Source: UBA6522 sp965204155 | Lineage (GTDB): Bacteria; Pseudomonadota; Gammaproteobacteria; Steroidobacterales; Rariloculaceae | Assembly: GCA_965204155.1 (NCBI GenBank) | Contig: OZ241971.1 | Location: 3,286,001 to 3,350,000, forward strand | Direction of reading: 5' to 3' | DNA length: 64,000 nucleotides | Shown here: positions 18,550-26,753 of the stretch, piece after piece | Layout: each line of letters starts with the position of its first letter | How positions within the stretch are numbered: position 1 is the first letter of the stretch | The notes under the pieces: model-generated | What the model was told of the DNA's origin: nothing | Database searches by the model: none | What the model saw: only the letters and a program-made list of their open reading frames with translations | Translations under genes and position numbers: made by a program

Positions 18550-19329
18550 CTAAAGCAGCGCAGGGTAGGAACCGCCGTCAAGGTGGAGATTCTGGCCGGA
18601 AATGTAGCCGGCGTGCGCGCTGCACAGAAACGCAAACGCCGCACCGAATTCCTCCGGCCTGCCGAGCCGGTTGGCGGCGATGGCCTTCACCTGCAGCGCT
18701 CGCGCCTGTTCGTAGGTAATGCCCTCGCGTTTCATCCACGCTCTTGCCATCTGCTCCTGACGCTGAGTGTCGAATCGCTCGGGGAGCATGTTGTTGATCG
18801 TCACGTTGTGTTTGGCGACGTCCAGCGACAACGCCTTCAGCGAGGCCGTAAGCCCCGCTCGCGCACCGGCGGACAGCGTGTGGTGAGGCTTGGGCGCCGT
18901 CACCATTGCGGACGTGATGTTGACGATGCGCCCGAATTTCCGCTCGATCATCCCGGGCAGTACCGCGTGTATCAGGCGGATCGGCGCAATCATGTTTCCG
19001 TCCAGCGTTGTGTGCCAGTCGGATGGTTCGGTGTCAAGAAACTGTTTTGCGCTGGGTCCGGCGTTGTTGTTCAGCAGAATGTCGGGCGCCGGGCACTCCT
19101 CGAGCAGCGCGGCACGCCCTGCGTCGGTGGTAACGTCAGCCGCCACGTGGCACACCTCCTGCTCACAGAGTTCGGACAGAGCGTCGGCGGCCTTCCTGAG
19201 CTTGTCTTTGTCGCGACCGTTGATCACGACCTTCACTCCCTCTCTGGCCAGCGCCTGCGCGCAGGCGTAGCCGAGGCCCTGACTCGATGCGCACAGCAAG
19301 GCCGTTCTGCCCTTGATTCCGAGATCCAT
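18550..19329 (-). CDS. Short-chain dehydrogenase/reductase with substituted catalytic Tyr-Lys
   Basis: 259 residues from ATG 19329. The nucleotide site ALLCASSQGLGYACAQAL, the NNNAGPS element and the C-terminal GYISGQNLHLDGGSYPALL are typical of the SDR family. The usual YxxxK active site after the ITSA serine is replaced: the aligned segment reads HTLSAGARAGL, with Ser and Arg in place of Tyr and Lys. A sub-group of SDRs with this replacement is known. It starts 11 bp after the DUF3500 gene on the same strand, so the two are likely an operon. Confidence 0.85.
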   Translation of the reverse strand: MDLGIKGRTALLCASSQGLGYACAQALAREGVKVVINGRDKDKLRKAADALSELCEQEVCHVAADVTTDAGRAALLEECPAPDILLNNNAGPSAKQFLDTEPSDWHTTLDGNMIAPIRLIHAVLPGMIERKFGRIVNITSAMVTAPKPHHTLSAGARAGLTASLKALSLDVAKHNVTINNMLPERFDTQRQEQMARAWMKREGITYEQARALQVKAIAANRLGRPEEFGAAFAFLCSAHAGYISGQNLHLDGGSYPALL

Positions 19330-19340
19330 GGATTCAGAGT

Positions 19341-20597
19341 CTAGCCGTGATCGTGCGAATGTCCATGACCGTGCTTGTGCGAGTGCCGGTAGTGCTGGCG
19401 CAGCAGGTCGATACCGTAGTCGTTGCCGTTCGGGGTACGCACGATGGTGTGGATGTGGAACTTCAGCGGCACCTCGTTCGTCAGGAACAGGCCCGGATGG
19501 TGGTCGAATTCGACGAACACGACGGGGCTCTGAATTCGGTAGTAGAACGCATCCTCGGGCCCGTGACCGCCGATCCAGCAGAAGTGCGTGTCGTCCAGGT
19601 GCCGCTCGAACTCTTCGAGCTTGGCCTGGCGTGGACCGTGGGGTAGGGGCCTGATGTACTCCTCCACGAGATCCAGCAGGCGGTTCCTGTGCCCGGTGTC
19701 GAACAGCGTCGTGTCGACGCCTTCGTAGGGCACGATTCGATTGTCCTGGTACGCGCCGCCGAGATGCATGTAGTCCGCGAAGTGCCGGCGTCCTTTTGGC
19801 AGATCCTCGCCCATGATGGAATGTCCGACAATGGCCCGGCGCTGCAACTTTTCCGGCAGGGAATTCATCAGTTCCAGGCCCTTTCGCTCGTGGTCCCGGA
19901 ACAGCGTCAGGCCCTTGTGCGGTCCCTTGTCGGCGTAAACGATTTCGGCGCCCTGGAAGAACGGCGTCAGCACCATCTGACCTCCGAGGCAGAAACAGTT
20001 GAGAACAAGATGATGGCCGAAGAGTTGCCAGCCCCACGGTTCGGTCGTCGATGGCGCGCCGAAAATGCAGAAGTTGAAACTCCACTGGTTCAGAATGCCC
20101 CTGGCGTTCATCACCTCGCCGAGAAACTCGTTCAGCTTCATGACGCCGAGTGTGCTTTCGTATCCGGCCGTGCTCAGGCTTGCCCGCAGGACTTCCAGGA
20201 TTCGCTCCCGCACCGCGGTCCCGGCATGTTCCAGGCGCAGACCGTAATCTTCGACGAACATTTCCGTGTTCTGCCATTTGCGCCACAAACGCGAGCCGAC
20301 CGGATGCTGGCAGGCCTTGCGTTCATCGGGCGTCAGAACGTCGAGTACCGCCGAGGCCGTACTGGCCATCCGTTCGACAGGCGCGCCGCTGTCCTTCAGG
20401 GTGAACAGGCCATCCTTGACGGTTCCGTCAGCGGTGATGCCCAGGAACGGAGTGTCGTAGAGGGCGCGCCACTCCTCGAAAACGGTCTGGGCGCGCTTGG
20501 TGGCCATGCGGCCAGCGGTGTGCTCCTCTGCGGTCTCGCCTGCTATGCGTGATTGCTCGGGGGTGGGTACGAAGGGCCGATAGTCAGCGTAACTCAT
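19341..20597 (-). CDS. DUF3500 protein with His-rich C-terminus
   Basis: 418 residues, no leader. The conserved core of DUF3500 is present: NEFLGEVMNARGILNQWSFN, STTEPWGWQLFGHHLVLNC and FYYRIQSPVVFVEFDHHPG, with the terminal IHTIVRTPNGNDYGIDLL. The last residues are HYRHSHKHGHGHSHDHG, a dense histidine tail that could bind metal. The family has no settled enzymatic function. The frame is uninterrupted and the stop is 11 bp upstream of the SDR start. Confidence 0.85.
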   Translation of the reverse strand: MSYADYRPFVPTPEQSRIAGETAEEHTAGRMATKRAQTVFEEWRALYDTPFLGITADGTVKDGLFTLKDSGAPVERMASTASAVLDVLTPDERKACQHPVGSRLWRKWQNTEMFVEDYGLRLEHAGTAVRERILEVLRASLSTAGYESTLGVMKLNEFLGEVMNARGILNQWSFNFCIFGAPSTTEPWGWQLFGHHLVLNCFCLGGQMVLTPFFQGAEIVYADKGPHKGLTLFRDHERKGLELMNSLPEKLQRRAIVGHSIMGEDLPKGRRHFADYMHLGGAYQDNRIVPYEGVDTTLFDTGHRNRLLDLVEEYIRPLPHGPRQAKLEEFERHLDDTHFCWIGGHGPEDAFYYRIQSPVVFVEFDHHPGLFLTNEVPLKFHIHTIVRTPNGNDYGIDLLRQHYRHSHKHGHGHSHDHG

Positions 20598-20702
20598 TGT
20601 CGTGGTTGTGGCGCGGACTGGCTATGGCGCGCATGATGGGGGTCTCCATTCCCATCCAGATTCAGGCCGAACGGCGGACGTTCCCGTCGGGACGATAAGG
20701 AT

Positions 20703-20850
20703 AAGCTACCGGCTTACAGACTCGCGTACAAGACACACGGTGCAGTCAGGGAAGGCCAGGCAAGTGTTGCAATACGCCGCTCGATTCGTTCTGATGGGCT
20801 CACTTGGCAGGGCCAGCGCCCAGGACACTTGGTTTGAAGAAGTTCCCGCG
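20703..20850 (+). pseudogene. Decayed 5' end of a duplicate NHL-repeat gene
   Basis: From GTG 20764 the frame reads VLQYAARFVLMGSLGRASAQ, matching the start of the intact NHL protein at 22251 (MFRYAARLVLISSVGMAGAQ). The match ends after about 85 bp, around FEEVP against YEEDS. The preceding ~60 bp also resembles the region upstream of 22251, so promoter and leader were duplicated together. No propeller remains. Confidence 0.75.
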
Positions 20851-20874
20851 GTCGTTGGGCTACGTACGACCACA

Positions 20875-20902
20875 GTCGTACTGGAGACGTCTCAAGTACG
20901 AC
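20875..20902. repeat. 28-bp near-perfect palindrome
   Basis: GTCGTACT at 20875 pairs with AGTACGAC ending at 20902 around the central self-complementary GAGACGTCTC, with one mismatched pair. A further GTACGAC lies just upstream at 20863-20869 and can also pair with GTCGTAC. It sits in the 320-bp gap between the DUF3500 gene and the DUF6152 gene at 20920, after the decayed NHL fragment. It may be an operator, a terminator-like cruciform or a mobile-element scar. No T-run follows it. Confidence 0.6.
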
Positions 20903-20919
20903 TCTGCTGAATGGTGCGC

Positions 20920-22002
20920 TCAGTCCGGGCTCGTATAGCGGCTCGAGGCCACCGGGTCGCATTCATATTCGATGAGCGTCTCCTCGACGCGTTGCATGAG
21001 ATGCTCTTCGGTATTCGCCTCCGCCAGATACTCGGGATCCTGCGTAATTGCGACGACACGCATTTGATTTCCGTCATCCTCGAGCGTGAACCGCTCGGTG
21101 ACATGCTTCTGGATACCGGACGGAATGCCCCGGCCGTTACCCTCCGGGTGGGGAAGGAAGCCTCCGGTTTCCACGACGAGCGTGTCCCCTTCCCAGAATC
21201 CGATCGAGTGGCCCAACTCGTGCGGCTCCAATCCGCCGGGAAGGGACTCGCGCCAGGTCACTGTTCTGCGGATATTGTCGTACTCGTGACGCATATTCAG
21301 GGCTTCGGCGTCCTGACGGTCGACTTCAAAGAGACTGATGAAACTGAAGGCCGGCAGCGGCGTTCGGATGCACTCGCGGGCGGAAATGGCATTGCGGTCG
21401 AAGGCCGCTGCCGCCGCCTGCCCCTTTTCGGTCAGCGGCAGATCCAGCGCAACATCACGGTTTCCGAACGTCGGGCCGCCTTCGGGAGGAAAAATTCGCC
21501 AAACGCCGCGGAGGTCCGGGTTTCCGTCCACGAAACGCATCGAGTAACGAACGGGCTCGTCCGGTACCTCCTCGGGTGGCGGGCCGTTTATCGTCAACCG
21601 TTCCCCACTGACGGTGTTTATCATCCAGTCGCCAAAGACAAAGAGACGGTCGGGGTTCCTGTCGGGGCTCCCGTTGACGATGACGACATCGCCGGGCTTG
21701 AGGGATTCCCCGGTCCAACCGTGCCGACTCAGGTTCAGCGTGTTGTGAGTTTCGATCGTCCAGGTCCTGCTGTCGTTCTGATCGTCCGCGACGCGTACCG
21801 TGAAATAAACATGAGGGTTCTTCCAGTCATAGGACTCTATGGTGCCCTCTATCGTAATTTTTTCGTCGCTGAAATGGCTGCGCGAATGATGGGCAGCCGC
21901 CTGGTGCGACATTAGCGCCGCCGGCAGCACAAGAACGAAGACCGGATTGACCTGAAGGCGCAAGAATCTATTGCACGAGGTGGTTTTGATTGACTGTTTC
22001 AT
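20920..22002 (-). CDS. Exported DUF6152-family protein
   Basis: 360 residues. A long basic leader (MKQSIKTTSCNRFLRLQVN...) ends QAAA, predicting a mature HHSRSHFS start. DUF6152 core: IEGTIESYDWKNPHVYFTV and WTIETHNTLNLSRHGW, with VVIVNGSPDRNPDRL. The second domain has LGHSIGFWEGDTLVVETGG and VTERFTLEDDGNQMRVVA. Divergent from the NHL protein with a 248-bp gap that shows no gene. Function unknown. Confidence 0.85.
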   Translation of the reverse strand: MKQSIKTTSCNRFLRLQVNPVFVLVLPAALMSHQAAAHHSRSHFSDEKITIEGTIESYDWKNPHVYFTVRVADDQNDSRTWTIETHNTLNLSRHGWTGESLKPGDVVIVNGSPDRNPDRLFVFGDWMINTVSGERLTINGPPPEEVPDEPVRYSMRFVDGNPDLRGVWRIFPPEGGPTFGNRDVALDLPLTEKGQAAAAAFDRNAISARECIRTPLPAFSFISLFEVDRQDAEALNMRHEYDNIRRTVTWRESLPGGLEPHELGHSIGFWEGDTLVVETGGFLPHPEGNGRGIPSGIQKHVTERFTLEDDGNQMRVVAITQDPEYLAEANTEEHLMQRVEETLIEYECDPVASSRYTSPD

Positions 22003-22250
22003 CGTGCATCTCCGTTAACGGACCGGACCGCTATCCGGATACCCTGCCGCAGTCGAGAGTAACACCACATCACGGAACCATAACGGTGCCGGACAGAAAC
22101 CTCCGTCAAGTGCAGGATCCGGCCGAAAATACGTCAGCGTGGTGATCCTCTTTTGTGCACATTAGATGCTCGAGGCTCGCAGTTCGTTTAACTTACTGAC
22201 CTGCAGACTTGCTTCCAGGGCGCACGTTACTGGCCGGGAGGGCTTGACAG

Positions 22251-23231
22251 ATGTTTCGATACGCTGCTCGACTTGTACTGATAAGCTCGGTTGGTATGGC
22301 CGGCGCGCAAGATGTCTTGTATGAAGAAGATTCCGGATGGATTCAGCCGCCTGACTTCAGACCTCTGGGATCGGTAAGTTCCGTTTACCCGGATGGTGAG
22401 AACAATCTATGGATCGCTGAGCGATGCGGCCAGAACAGCTGCATCGGTCGGTATAACTTGGCACCCGTCCTCTTGTACGATCCTTCGGGTAGGTGGATCC
22501 GGGGATTCGGCGAGGGCCTGTTCGTATGGCCTCACGGAATCTACGTCGACGCCGACGGAAACATCTGGGTCACGGATGCGGACGGTGACGGCCAGCGAGG
22601 GCACCAGGTCTTCAAGTTCAGCCCGGAAGGGGACATCCTGATGACGTTGGGCGAGGCCGGAGTGGCCGGCACGGCCCCTGGACAATTCAACGGTCCAACC
22701 GGGGTTGTCGTTGCACCCAACGGCAATATCTTCGTTGCGGAAGGGCACAACCCGGACTCCAACAATCGCGTTCAGAAATTTTCTCCGGACGGAGAGTTTC
22801 TGGCGAGTTTCGGCGGAACCGGCACAGGCCCTGGCGAGTTCATCGTTCCCCACGACATTGCCATGGATTCCCGCGGCCGACTGTTCGTTGCCGATCGGGA
22901 CAACAACCGGATCCAGATATTCGATCAGGAAGGCGTGTTCCTGGATCAATGGCATCAATTCGGCAGAGCAAGCGGGCTGTTCATAGGGGACGACGACACC
23001 CTTTACGTGTCGGACAACCAGTCCAATACGGCTCGAAATCCGGGATGGGAGCGGGGGATACGAGTGGGCAGTTCGCGCGATGGGTCGATGGCCGCATTCA
23101 TCCCGGACCCGGCATTCGATCCCGGGAACAGTGCGGCGACGGGCGCTCACGGGCTTGCGGCCAATGGCGCAGGGGAGATTTTCGGAGCAGAAGTGGGCGC
23201 GGAGACGGTAAGGAAGTACGTGCGCCGGTAA
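22251..23231 (+). CDS. Exported NHL-repeat beta-propeller protein
   Basis: 326 residues with a Sec leader ending GMAGAQ. Six-bladed NHL-type repeats are clear: WPHGIYVDADGNIWVTDADG, FNGPTGVVVAPNGNIFVAEG, IVPHDIAMDSRGRLFVADRD with NNRIQIFDQEGVFL, and AHGLAANGAGEIFGAEVG. The arrangement resembles peptidyl-alpha-hydroxyglycine amidating-lyase-like propellers, but catalytic identity cannot be claimed. A decayed copy of its 5' end is at 20764. Confidence 0.85.
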   Translation: MFRYAARLVLISSVGMAGAQDVLYEEDSGWIQPPDFRPLGSVSSVYPDGENNLWIAERCGQNSCIGRYNLAPVLLYDPSGRWIRGFGEGLFVWPHGIYVDADGNIWVTDADGDGQRGHQVFKFSPEGDILMTLGEAGVAGTAPGQFNGPTGVVVAPNGNIFVAEGHNPDSNNRVQKFSPDGEFLASFGGTGTGPGEFIVPHDIAMDSRGRLFVADRDNNRIQIFDQEGVFLDQWHQFGRASGLFIGDDDTLYVSDNQSNTARNPGWERGIRVGSSRDGSMAAFIPDPAFDPGNSAATGAHGLAANGAGEIFGAEVGAETVRKYVRR

Positions 23232-23326
23232 ATTGGTCGACTGCGCCGTCGCCGTGCACATTCCCGGCGATTTTCTGGTTCTTCCGCGGCATCACCCAGC
23301 CCACATCTGGCTTGAGGTGCTCGGTG

Positions 23327-23908
23327 CTACGGAACCTGCGCCCCGGGAGCCGGCCACTCGACGATGAAGGCGCCGCGCAGGTCTCCCACCGCGAATCCGG
23401 TTGCCTGATCTTCCGGATAGTACCCGGCAATGGCTGCGGCGAGTTCCGGTGCGATTTCCGACCCGTGACAGGTCACGCAGAGGGGTTGCAGGACGATGGC
23501 GCTCATGTAACGGGCGCTGCCGTCGGGCCGTGTCTCGAAATGCTCGGGCGGCGCCGGGGCGCCCGCGGCCAGGTCGCGGACGAAGGCCGCCATCACCTCG
23601 CGTGCTGCGTTGTCCGGCGCGTTCTCCGGATTGCGGATTCTCAGCGCGGTACGGCCCACCAGGGCGCCGGCCTGTTGGGACAGCCGCTCCGCGATGGGAG
23701 ACGCTTCCACGCTGCAGACATCGATGGCTTCAACGGGTCCGTCGGTCCCCAGCGAGCTCAGTAGCGTGGCGGTCAGTTCCTGGCCCAGTTGCGCCGCGGC
23801 GTCACGGGACAGTGCCAGCCGCTCGTCTTCCTGGGCGGTGGCGGCGAGGGCCACCAGGAGGCCCATCGGTAACAGCGTGATTCGTTTCATGTCGGTGATC
23901 GCGTCCAT
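23327..23908 (-). CDS. DUF3365 (Tll0287-like) haem c protein
   Basis: About 193 residues from ATG 23908 (AAGGAA ribosome site); ATG 23890 is an alternative that gives MKRITLLPMGLLVALAATAQ as the leader. The mature part is a single DUF3365 domain with DVCSVEASPIAERLS, RTALRIRNPENAPDNAARE and the haem-binding LCVTCHGSEIAPEL, then an AVGDLRGAFIVEW ending. Such proteins are periplasmic c-type haem sensors or electron carriers. It is convergent with the NHL gene. The chosen start codon lies inside the first unit of a 47-bp tandem repeat. Confidence 0.8.
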   Translation of the reverse strand: MDAITDMKRITLLPMGLLVALAATAQEDERLALSRDAAAQLGQELTATLLSSLGTDGPVEAIDVCSVEASPIAERLSQQAGALVGRTALRIRNPENAPDNAAREVMAAFVRDLAAGAPAPPEHFETRPDGSARYMSAIVLQPLCVTCHGSEIAPELAAAIAGYYPEDQATGFAVGDLRGAFIVEWPAPGAQVP

Positions 23909-24031
23909 GCCGGGTTCCTTGTCTGGCCGCGTATCCGGTCGGTGATTGGGCTCATGCCGGATTCCGCAACCGGTTCCGAATCCGGTCGGTGATTGGGTTC
24001 GTTCCGGGTTCTGTAACCTGTTCCGAACTCG
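23891..24031. repeat. Three tandem 47-bp units upstream of the DUF3365 gene
   Basis: GTCGGTGAT occurs at 23891, 23938 and 23985, an exact 47-bp spacing. The second and third units are very similar (both continue TGGGCTC/TGGGTTC and carry TTCCGAA). The first is more diverged and contains the DUF3365 start codon. The units lie between the LigB stop region and the DUF3365 gene. Confidence 0.75.
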
Positions 24032-24038
24032 GCCGTGG

Positions 24039-24848
24039 TCATTCATAGTAGAGTAGGGCGCATCCGGTGGCCCATTCGACGACCGGTTCGTAGAAGATCG
24101 TCTGCGCCCGTGCACCGTTGGCGACGCCGGCAAGGGTCACCCAGGTGCGAATCTCGTGTGTCCCGAGCCCCCTTTCTTCAAGCGCTTCATCCGTATGCGC
24201 AACCATCGCGTCCACATCACCGGATTCCAGTTGCCCAAGAAATGATCGATCGAACTCCGAATCAATGTTGCCATGCATGCGCTCACCGGGCGCGTGACTG
24301 AGCCCTCCAGCGGCGACCACCGCAACCCGGCGGTCGTGGGACTCGAGCGCTATCGCCAGGACGCGGCCCAACTCGTAGCACCGTTTCTGCGTCGGCATCG
24401 GGTAGGTCATGCAATTGACGATCAGCGGCACGACCGGGAGTTCCCGCCCGGGGTCCAGGAAGCTCAGCGGAATCATGATGCCGTGATCGAGCTTCAGTTC
24501 GCTGGCGTAGTTGAGTTCAATGCCCTCCGCATAGCAGGTATCCAGCAACTGCCCGGACAGCTCCGGATCGCCGCGGGTGTATCCCTGCGTGATCTTCACC
24601 CAGGGCTCGATGGGTCCGAAATAGCGTTCCGCCTGCCCGATCGCGAATGCCGGCATGCTGTCCAGGAAGAAATTCGCGAAGTGTTCGCTGCTGACAATGA
24701 GGATGGTATCGGGCTGCGCTGCCCACAATCGCTCCCGCAGAAAATCGTAGCCGGCATAGAAGCGCTCCTTCTGATCGGCAGGCGGCGCCTCCGCCCAGGC
24801 GCGAATCCCCGGCGTGTGGCTGACCGAACAGGCGAAGACCGTGGGCAT
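24039..24848 (-). CDS. Extradiol dioxygenase, LigB-type catalytic subunit
   Basis: 269 residues of the class III extradiol dioxygenase family (protocatechuate 4,5-dioxygenase beta subunit). The expected iron ligands are visible: His11 in VSHTPG, His56 in SSEHFANFF and Glu232 in THEIRTW. His122 (LDHGIMIPLSF) and His185 (GGLSHAPGER) match the catalytic histidines. It would open an aromatic diol ring using O2 and Fe(II). The LigA-like small subunit gene is 4 bp upstream, so both form the enzyme. The exact aromatic substrate is not given by the sequence. Confidence 0.9.
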   Translation of the reverse strand: MPTVFACSVSHTPGIRAWAEAPPADQKERFYAGYDFLRERLWAAQPDTILIVSSEHFANFFLDSMPAFAIGQAERYFGPIEPWVKITQGYTRGDPELSGQLLDTCYAEGIELNYASELKLDHGIMIPLSFLDPGRELPVVPLIVNCMTYPMPTQKRCYELGRVLAIALESHDRRVAVVAAGGLSHAPGERMHGNIDSEFDRSFLGQLESGDVDAMVAHTDEALEERGLGTHEIRTWVTLAGVANGARAQTIFYEPVVEWATGCALLYYE

Positions 24849-24852
24849 GGAA

Positions 24853-25107
24853 TCAGCCTCGCTCCCGGATAGCTTGCAGATAATCAGGCTCCGAGACCCC
24901 GTGAATGATCGTGAACGGGCGCAGCAGCAGCGGATGCACTCCCATGTCGTAGAGATCGTACATATTCATGTTCACCAGTGCGTCACGTTCTTCGTCGGTC
25001 AATTCGAATTCCTGCGCGAAGGATTCGCGTGACTCCAGAAACTTCGACCGCGATTCCGGGTCGCGGTTGACGGACTGCACCAGCTTTTGAACTTGGTAAA
25101 GGCTCAC
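24853..25107 (-). CDS. LigA-like small subunit of extradiol dioxygenase
   Basis: 84 residues, close to a LigA domain: SLYQVQKLVQSVNRDPESRS, ELTDEERDALVNMNMYDLYD and MGVHPLLLRPFTIIHG. In protocatechuate 4,5-dioxygenase this alpha subunit caps the active site of the LigB-type beta subunit. Its stop lies 4 bp before the LigB start, indicating translational coupling. It is shorter than SYK6 LigA (about 139 residues) but covers the conserved helical core. Confidence 0.85.
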   Translation of the reverse strand: MSLYQVQKLVQSVNRDPESRSKFLESRESFAQEFELTDEERDALVNMNMYDLYDMGVHPLLLRPFTIIHGVSEPDYLQAIRERG

Positions 25108-25276
25108 TTGCCCAATCTAACGTAATCCGGGAGAGTACCGAGACAGATCGATATGATATGCGAGTGAATTGGCGGGACACCAATCCTTGCGGTTGGTACC
25201 ATCACGCCCTGATGTCCGGCGTGGCAGGAGCGGACGAGACAGTTCACGCAGCACGAAGTTCGAGGTCCAGGCAAAA

Positions 25277-26137
25277 ATGGCAAGCATCCAGGACATTCAC
25301 ATCATCGATTCGAATACGGCAAAGCCAGATTCCGTCCCATCCGGAGTGCGCCGCAAACTGTGCAGTCCCGGCATTTGCGGTTCGCAAACGCTGACCGTTT
25401 ACAGGCGAACCGTCCTGCCGGGTCGAGAGTTTGACGTTCAGGCAGGCGATTTCTATCACGTCCTGTACGTCATGAACGATCCGGTCAGTTGTTTCGTGGA
25501 TTACGGCGGCGAGACGCACCGCGCCGGGCAAGGCGCAGGCATCCTGCTGGCGCCGCACGAGCCGGCTCGGTTCGAGGCTTCGGGAACCAGTGTGGAACTG
25601 CTCCACATGGTGGTTCCCCAGCCACCTGCGGCGATTGAAGATGGCTTGCCGGGCGGCCCCGGATACTTCTTTGATCGAGGGACGCTTCGTGTGCTCAGCG
25701 ACGCCAGCGGCGGCCGGGTACGCCGGTTCTGCGCCGAGTCCAGCGTGCGCCTGCCGGATGGCAGCCGCCTCACGCCAACCAACGCCATTCAGGCGGGTGA
25801 AATGCACTATATCGACGGCGGGTCGTCACCCTACCATTCCCACGTGGGAACCGACGCCAATCCCGACGGACCGGCGCACTGCTACATGACCTTCAAGGGC
25901 CGCGGCGTCGTCGAGGTGGAAGGCGATGTGCAGGAAATCGAGCCAGGCACGCTTGTTTACTTCCCCTCCGGCGTACCCCACCGGCTTCGTGCCCTGGACG
26001 GCCCCCTGGACTACTTCGAAATCCAGGCCTGGAGAAGCTTCAAGACAAACGTCCTCAGCGAGGAACCGCTGGGCCTCCGGTGGTACTACGAGCCTGAGCA
26101 TCCGGGTGCCGAACCCGTGGAATGGAACCAAAGCTGA
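25277..26137 (+). CDS. Bicupin protein
   Basis: 286 residues from ATG 25277. Two cupin-like halves: the first with LPGREFDVQAGDFYHVLYVM and GILLAPHEPARFEASG, the second with SPYHSHVGTDANPDGPAHCY, VEVEGDVQEIEPGTLVYFPS and GVPHRLRALDGPLDYFEIQA, which carries the metal-binding His pattern. Cupin dioxygenases and isomerases handle aromatic or keto-acid substrates. Its position head to head with LigAB (170 bp apart) suggests the same pathway, but this is inference. No leader; cytoplasmic. Confidence 0.8.
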   Translation: MASIQDIHIIDSNTAKPDSVPSGVRRKLCSPGICGSQTLTVYRRTVLPGREFDVQAGDFYHVLYVMNDPVSCFVDYGGETHRAGQGAGILLAPHEPARFEASGTSVELLHMVVPQPPAAIEDGLPGGPGYFFDRGTLRVLSDASGGRVRRFCAESSVRLPDGSRLTPTNAIQAGEMHYIDGGSSPYHSHVGTDANPDGPAHCYMTFKGRGVVEVEGDVQEIEPGTLVYFPSGVPHRLRALDGPLDYFEIQAWRSFKTNVLSEEPLGLRWYYEPEHPGAEPVEWNQS

Positions 26138-26161
26138 CAGAACGTGGCGCGATCCCGGCCG

Positions 26162-26584
26162 ATGGCGAGAAAAAGCTACGACAGGCTTCGACCCGCGAAC
26201 GACAGCATTTCCAACCGCATCCGCGACGCCCGGGACCGCTCGGGGCTTGCGCCGGCTGAACTGAGGAAGATTCTCGCCCAAATGGGAATCAACCTGTCGA
26301 AGACGGGATTGCACCGTCTGGAAACCTCGGAACCGGTCAACCCGAACCTCAAGCTCATGATCGCGATCGCGGAGGCAACGCACGTGACGCCGCAGTGGCT
26401 GCTGTTCGGAGAAGGCAGCCCGCGGCCCGACGAAAAAATAGGCCCGGCGATTCGGGCGCGGGTGATCGACACGATCGCCTTCATGGCTGGCGCGCTCGAC
26501 TTGACCCCGGAGCAGGAGAGGAATCTGGCGTCCTGGCTCAAGTCGGTGCGTGAATCGCGGCCCGAAACGGTTCGAAAGCCGTAG
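26162..26584 (+). CDS. HTH (XRE-type) DNA-binding protein
   Basis: 140 residues from ATG 26162; a GTG at 26144 is possible. NRIRDARDRSGLAPAELRKI, GINLSKTGLHRLETSE and IAEATHVTPQWLLFGEGSPR are the five-helix XRE/HTH_3 fold ending in the usual WLLFGEG. The C-terminal ~60 residues are helical and may dimerise. It ends 136 bp before the strong promoter of the tRNA array region, and a GTTC-N9-GAAC dyad at 26684-26700 sits between. Control of that promoter is an untested possibility. It follows the bicupin gene closely. Confidence 0.8.
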   Translation: MARKSYDRLRPANDSISNRIRDARDRSGLAPAELRKILAQMGINLSKTGLHRLETSEPVNPNLKLMIAIAEATHVTPQWLLFGEGSPRPDEKIGPAIRARVIDTIAFMAGALDLTPEQERNLASWLKSVRESRPETVRKP

Positions 26585-26683
26585 CGGCCATTTGCACGGG
26601 TCTCGCCGCCGGGCATCCTTCCTGACCTCCCGCCGGCCTCGGCACGTCCTGGGATTCGCGCCACGGGCTACCATCAATCGGTA

Positions 26684-26700
26684 GTTCCTATTTTGTGAAC
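26684..26700. promoter_or_regulatory. GTTC-N9-GAAC dyad, candidate operator
   Basis: An inverted repeat GTTC / GAAC separated by 9 bp, 20 bp upstream of the -35 hexamer at 26720. It is short and could be chance. Its position between an HTH regulator gene and a consensus promoter makes it a candidate binding site. Confidence 0.3.
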
Positions 26701-26719
26701 CGAATGTTCCGATGAAGTG

Positions 26720-26747
26720 TTGACACGGGGAGAAAGGCGAGTATACT
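26720..26747 (+). promoter_or_regulatory. Sigma-70 consensus-like promoter
   Basis: TTGACA at 26720-26725, a 16-bp spacer, then TATACT at 26742-26747. Transcription would begin near 26754 and run toward the tRNA array. This is the best promoter match I noticed upstream of the array. Confidence 0.75.
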
Positions 26748-26753
26748 GCGCGC

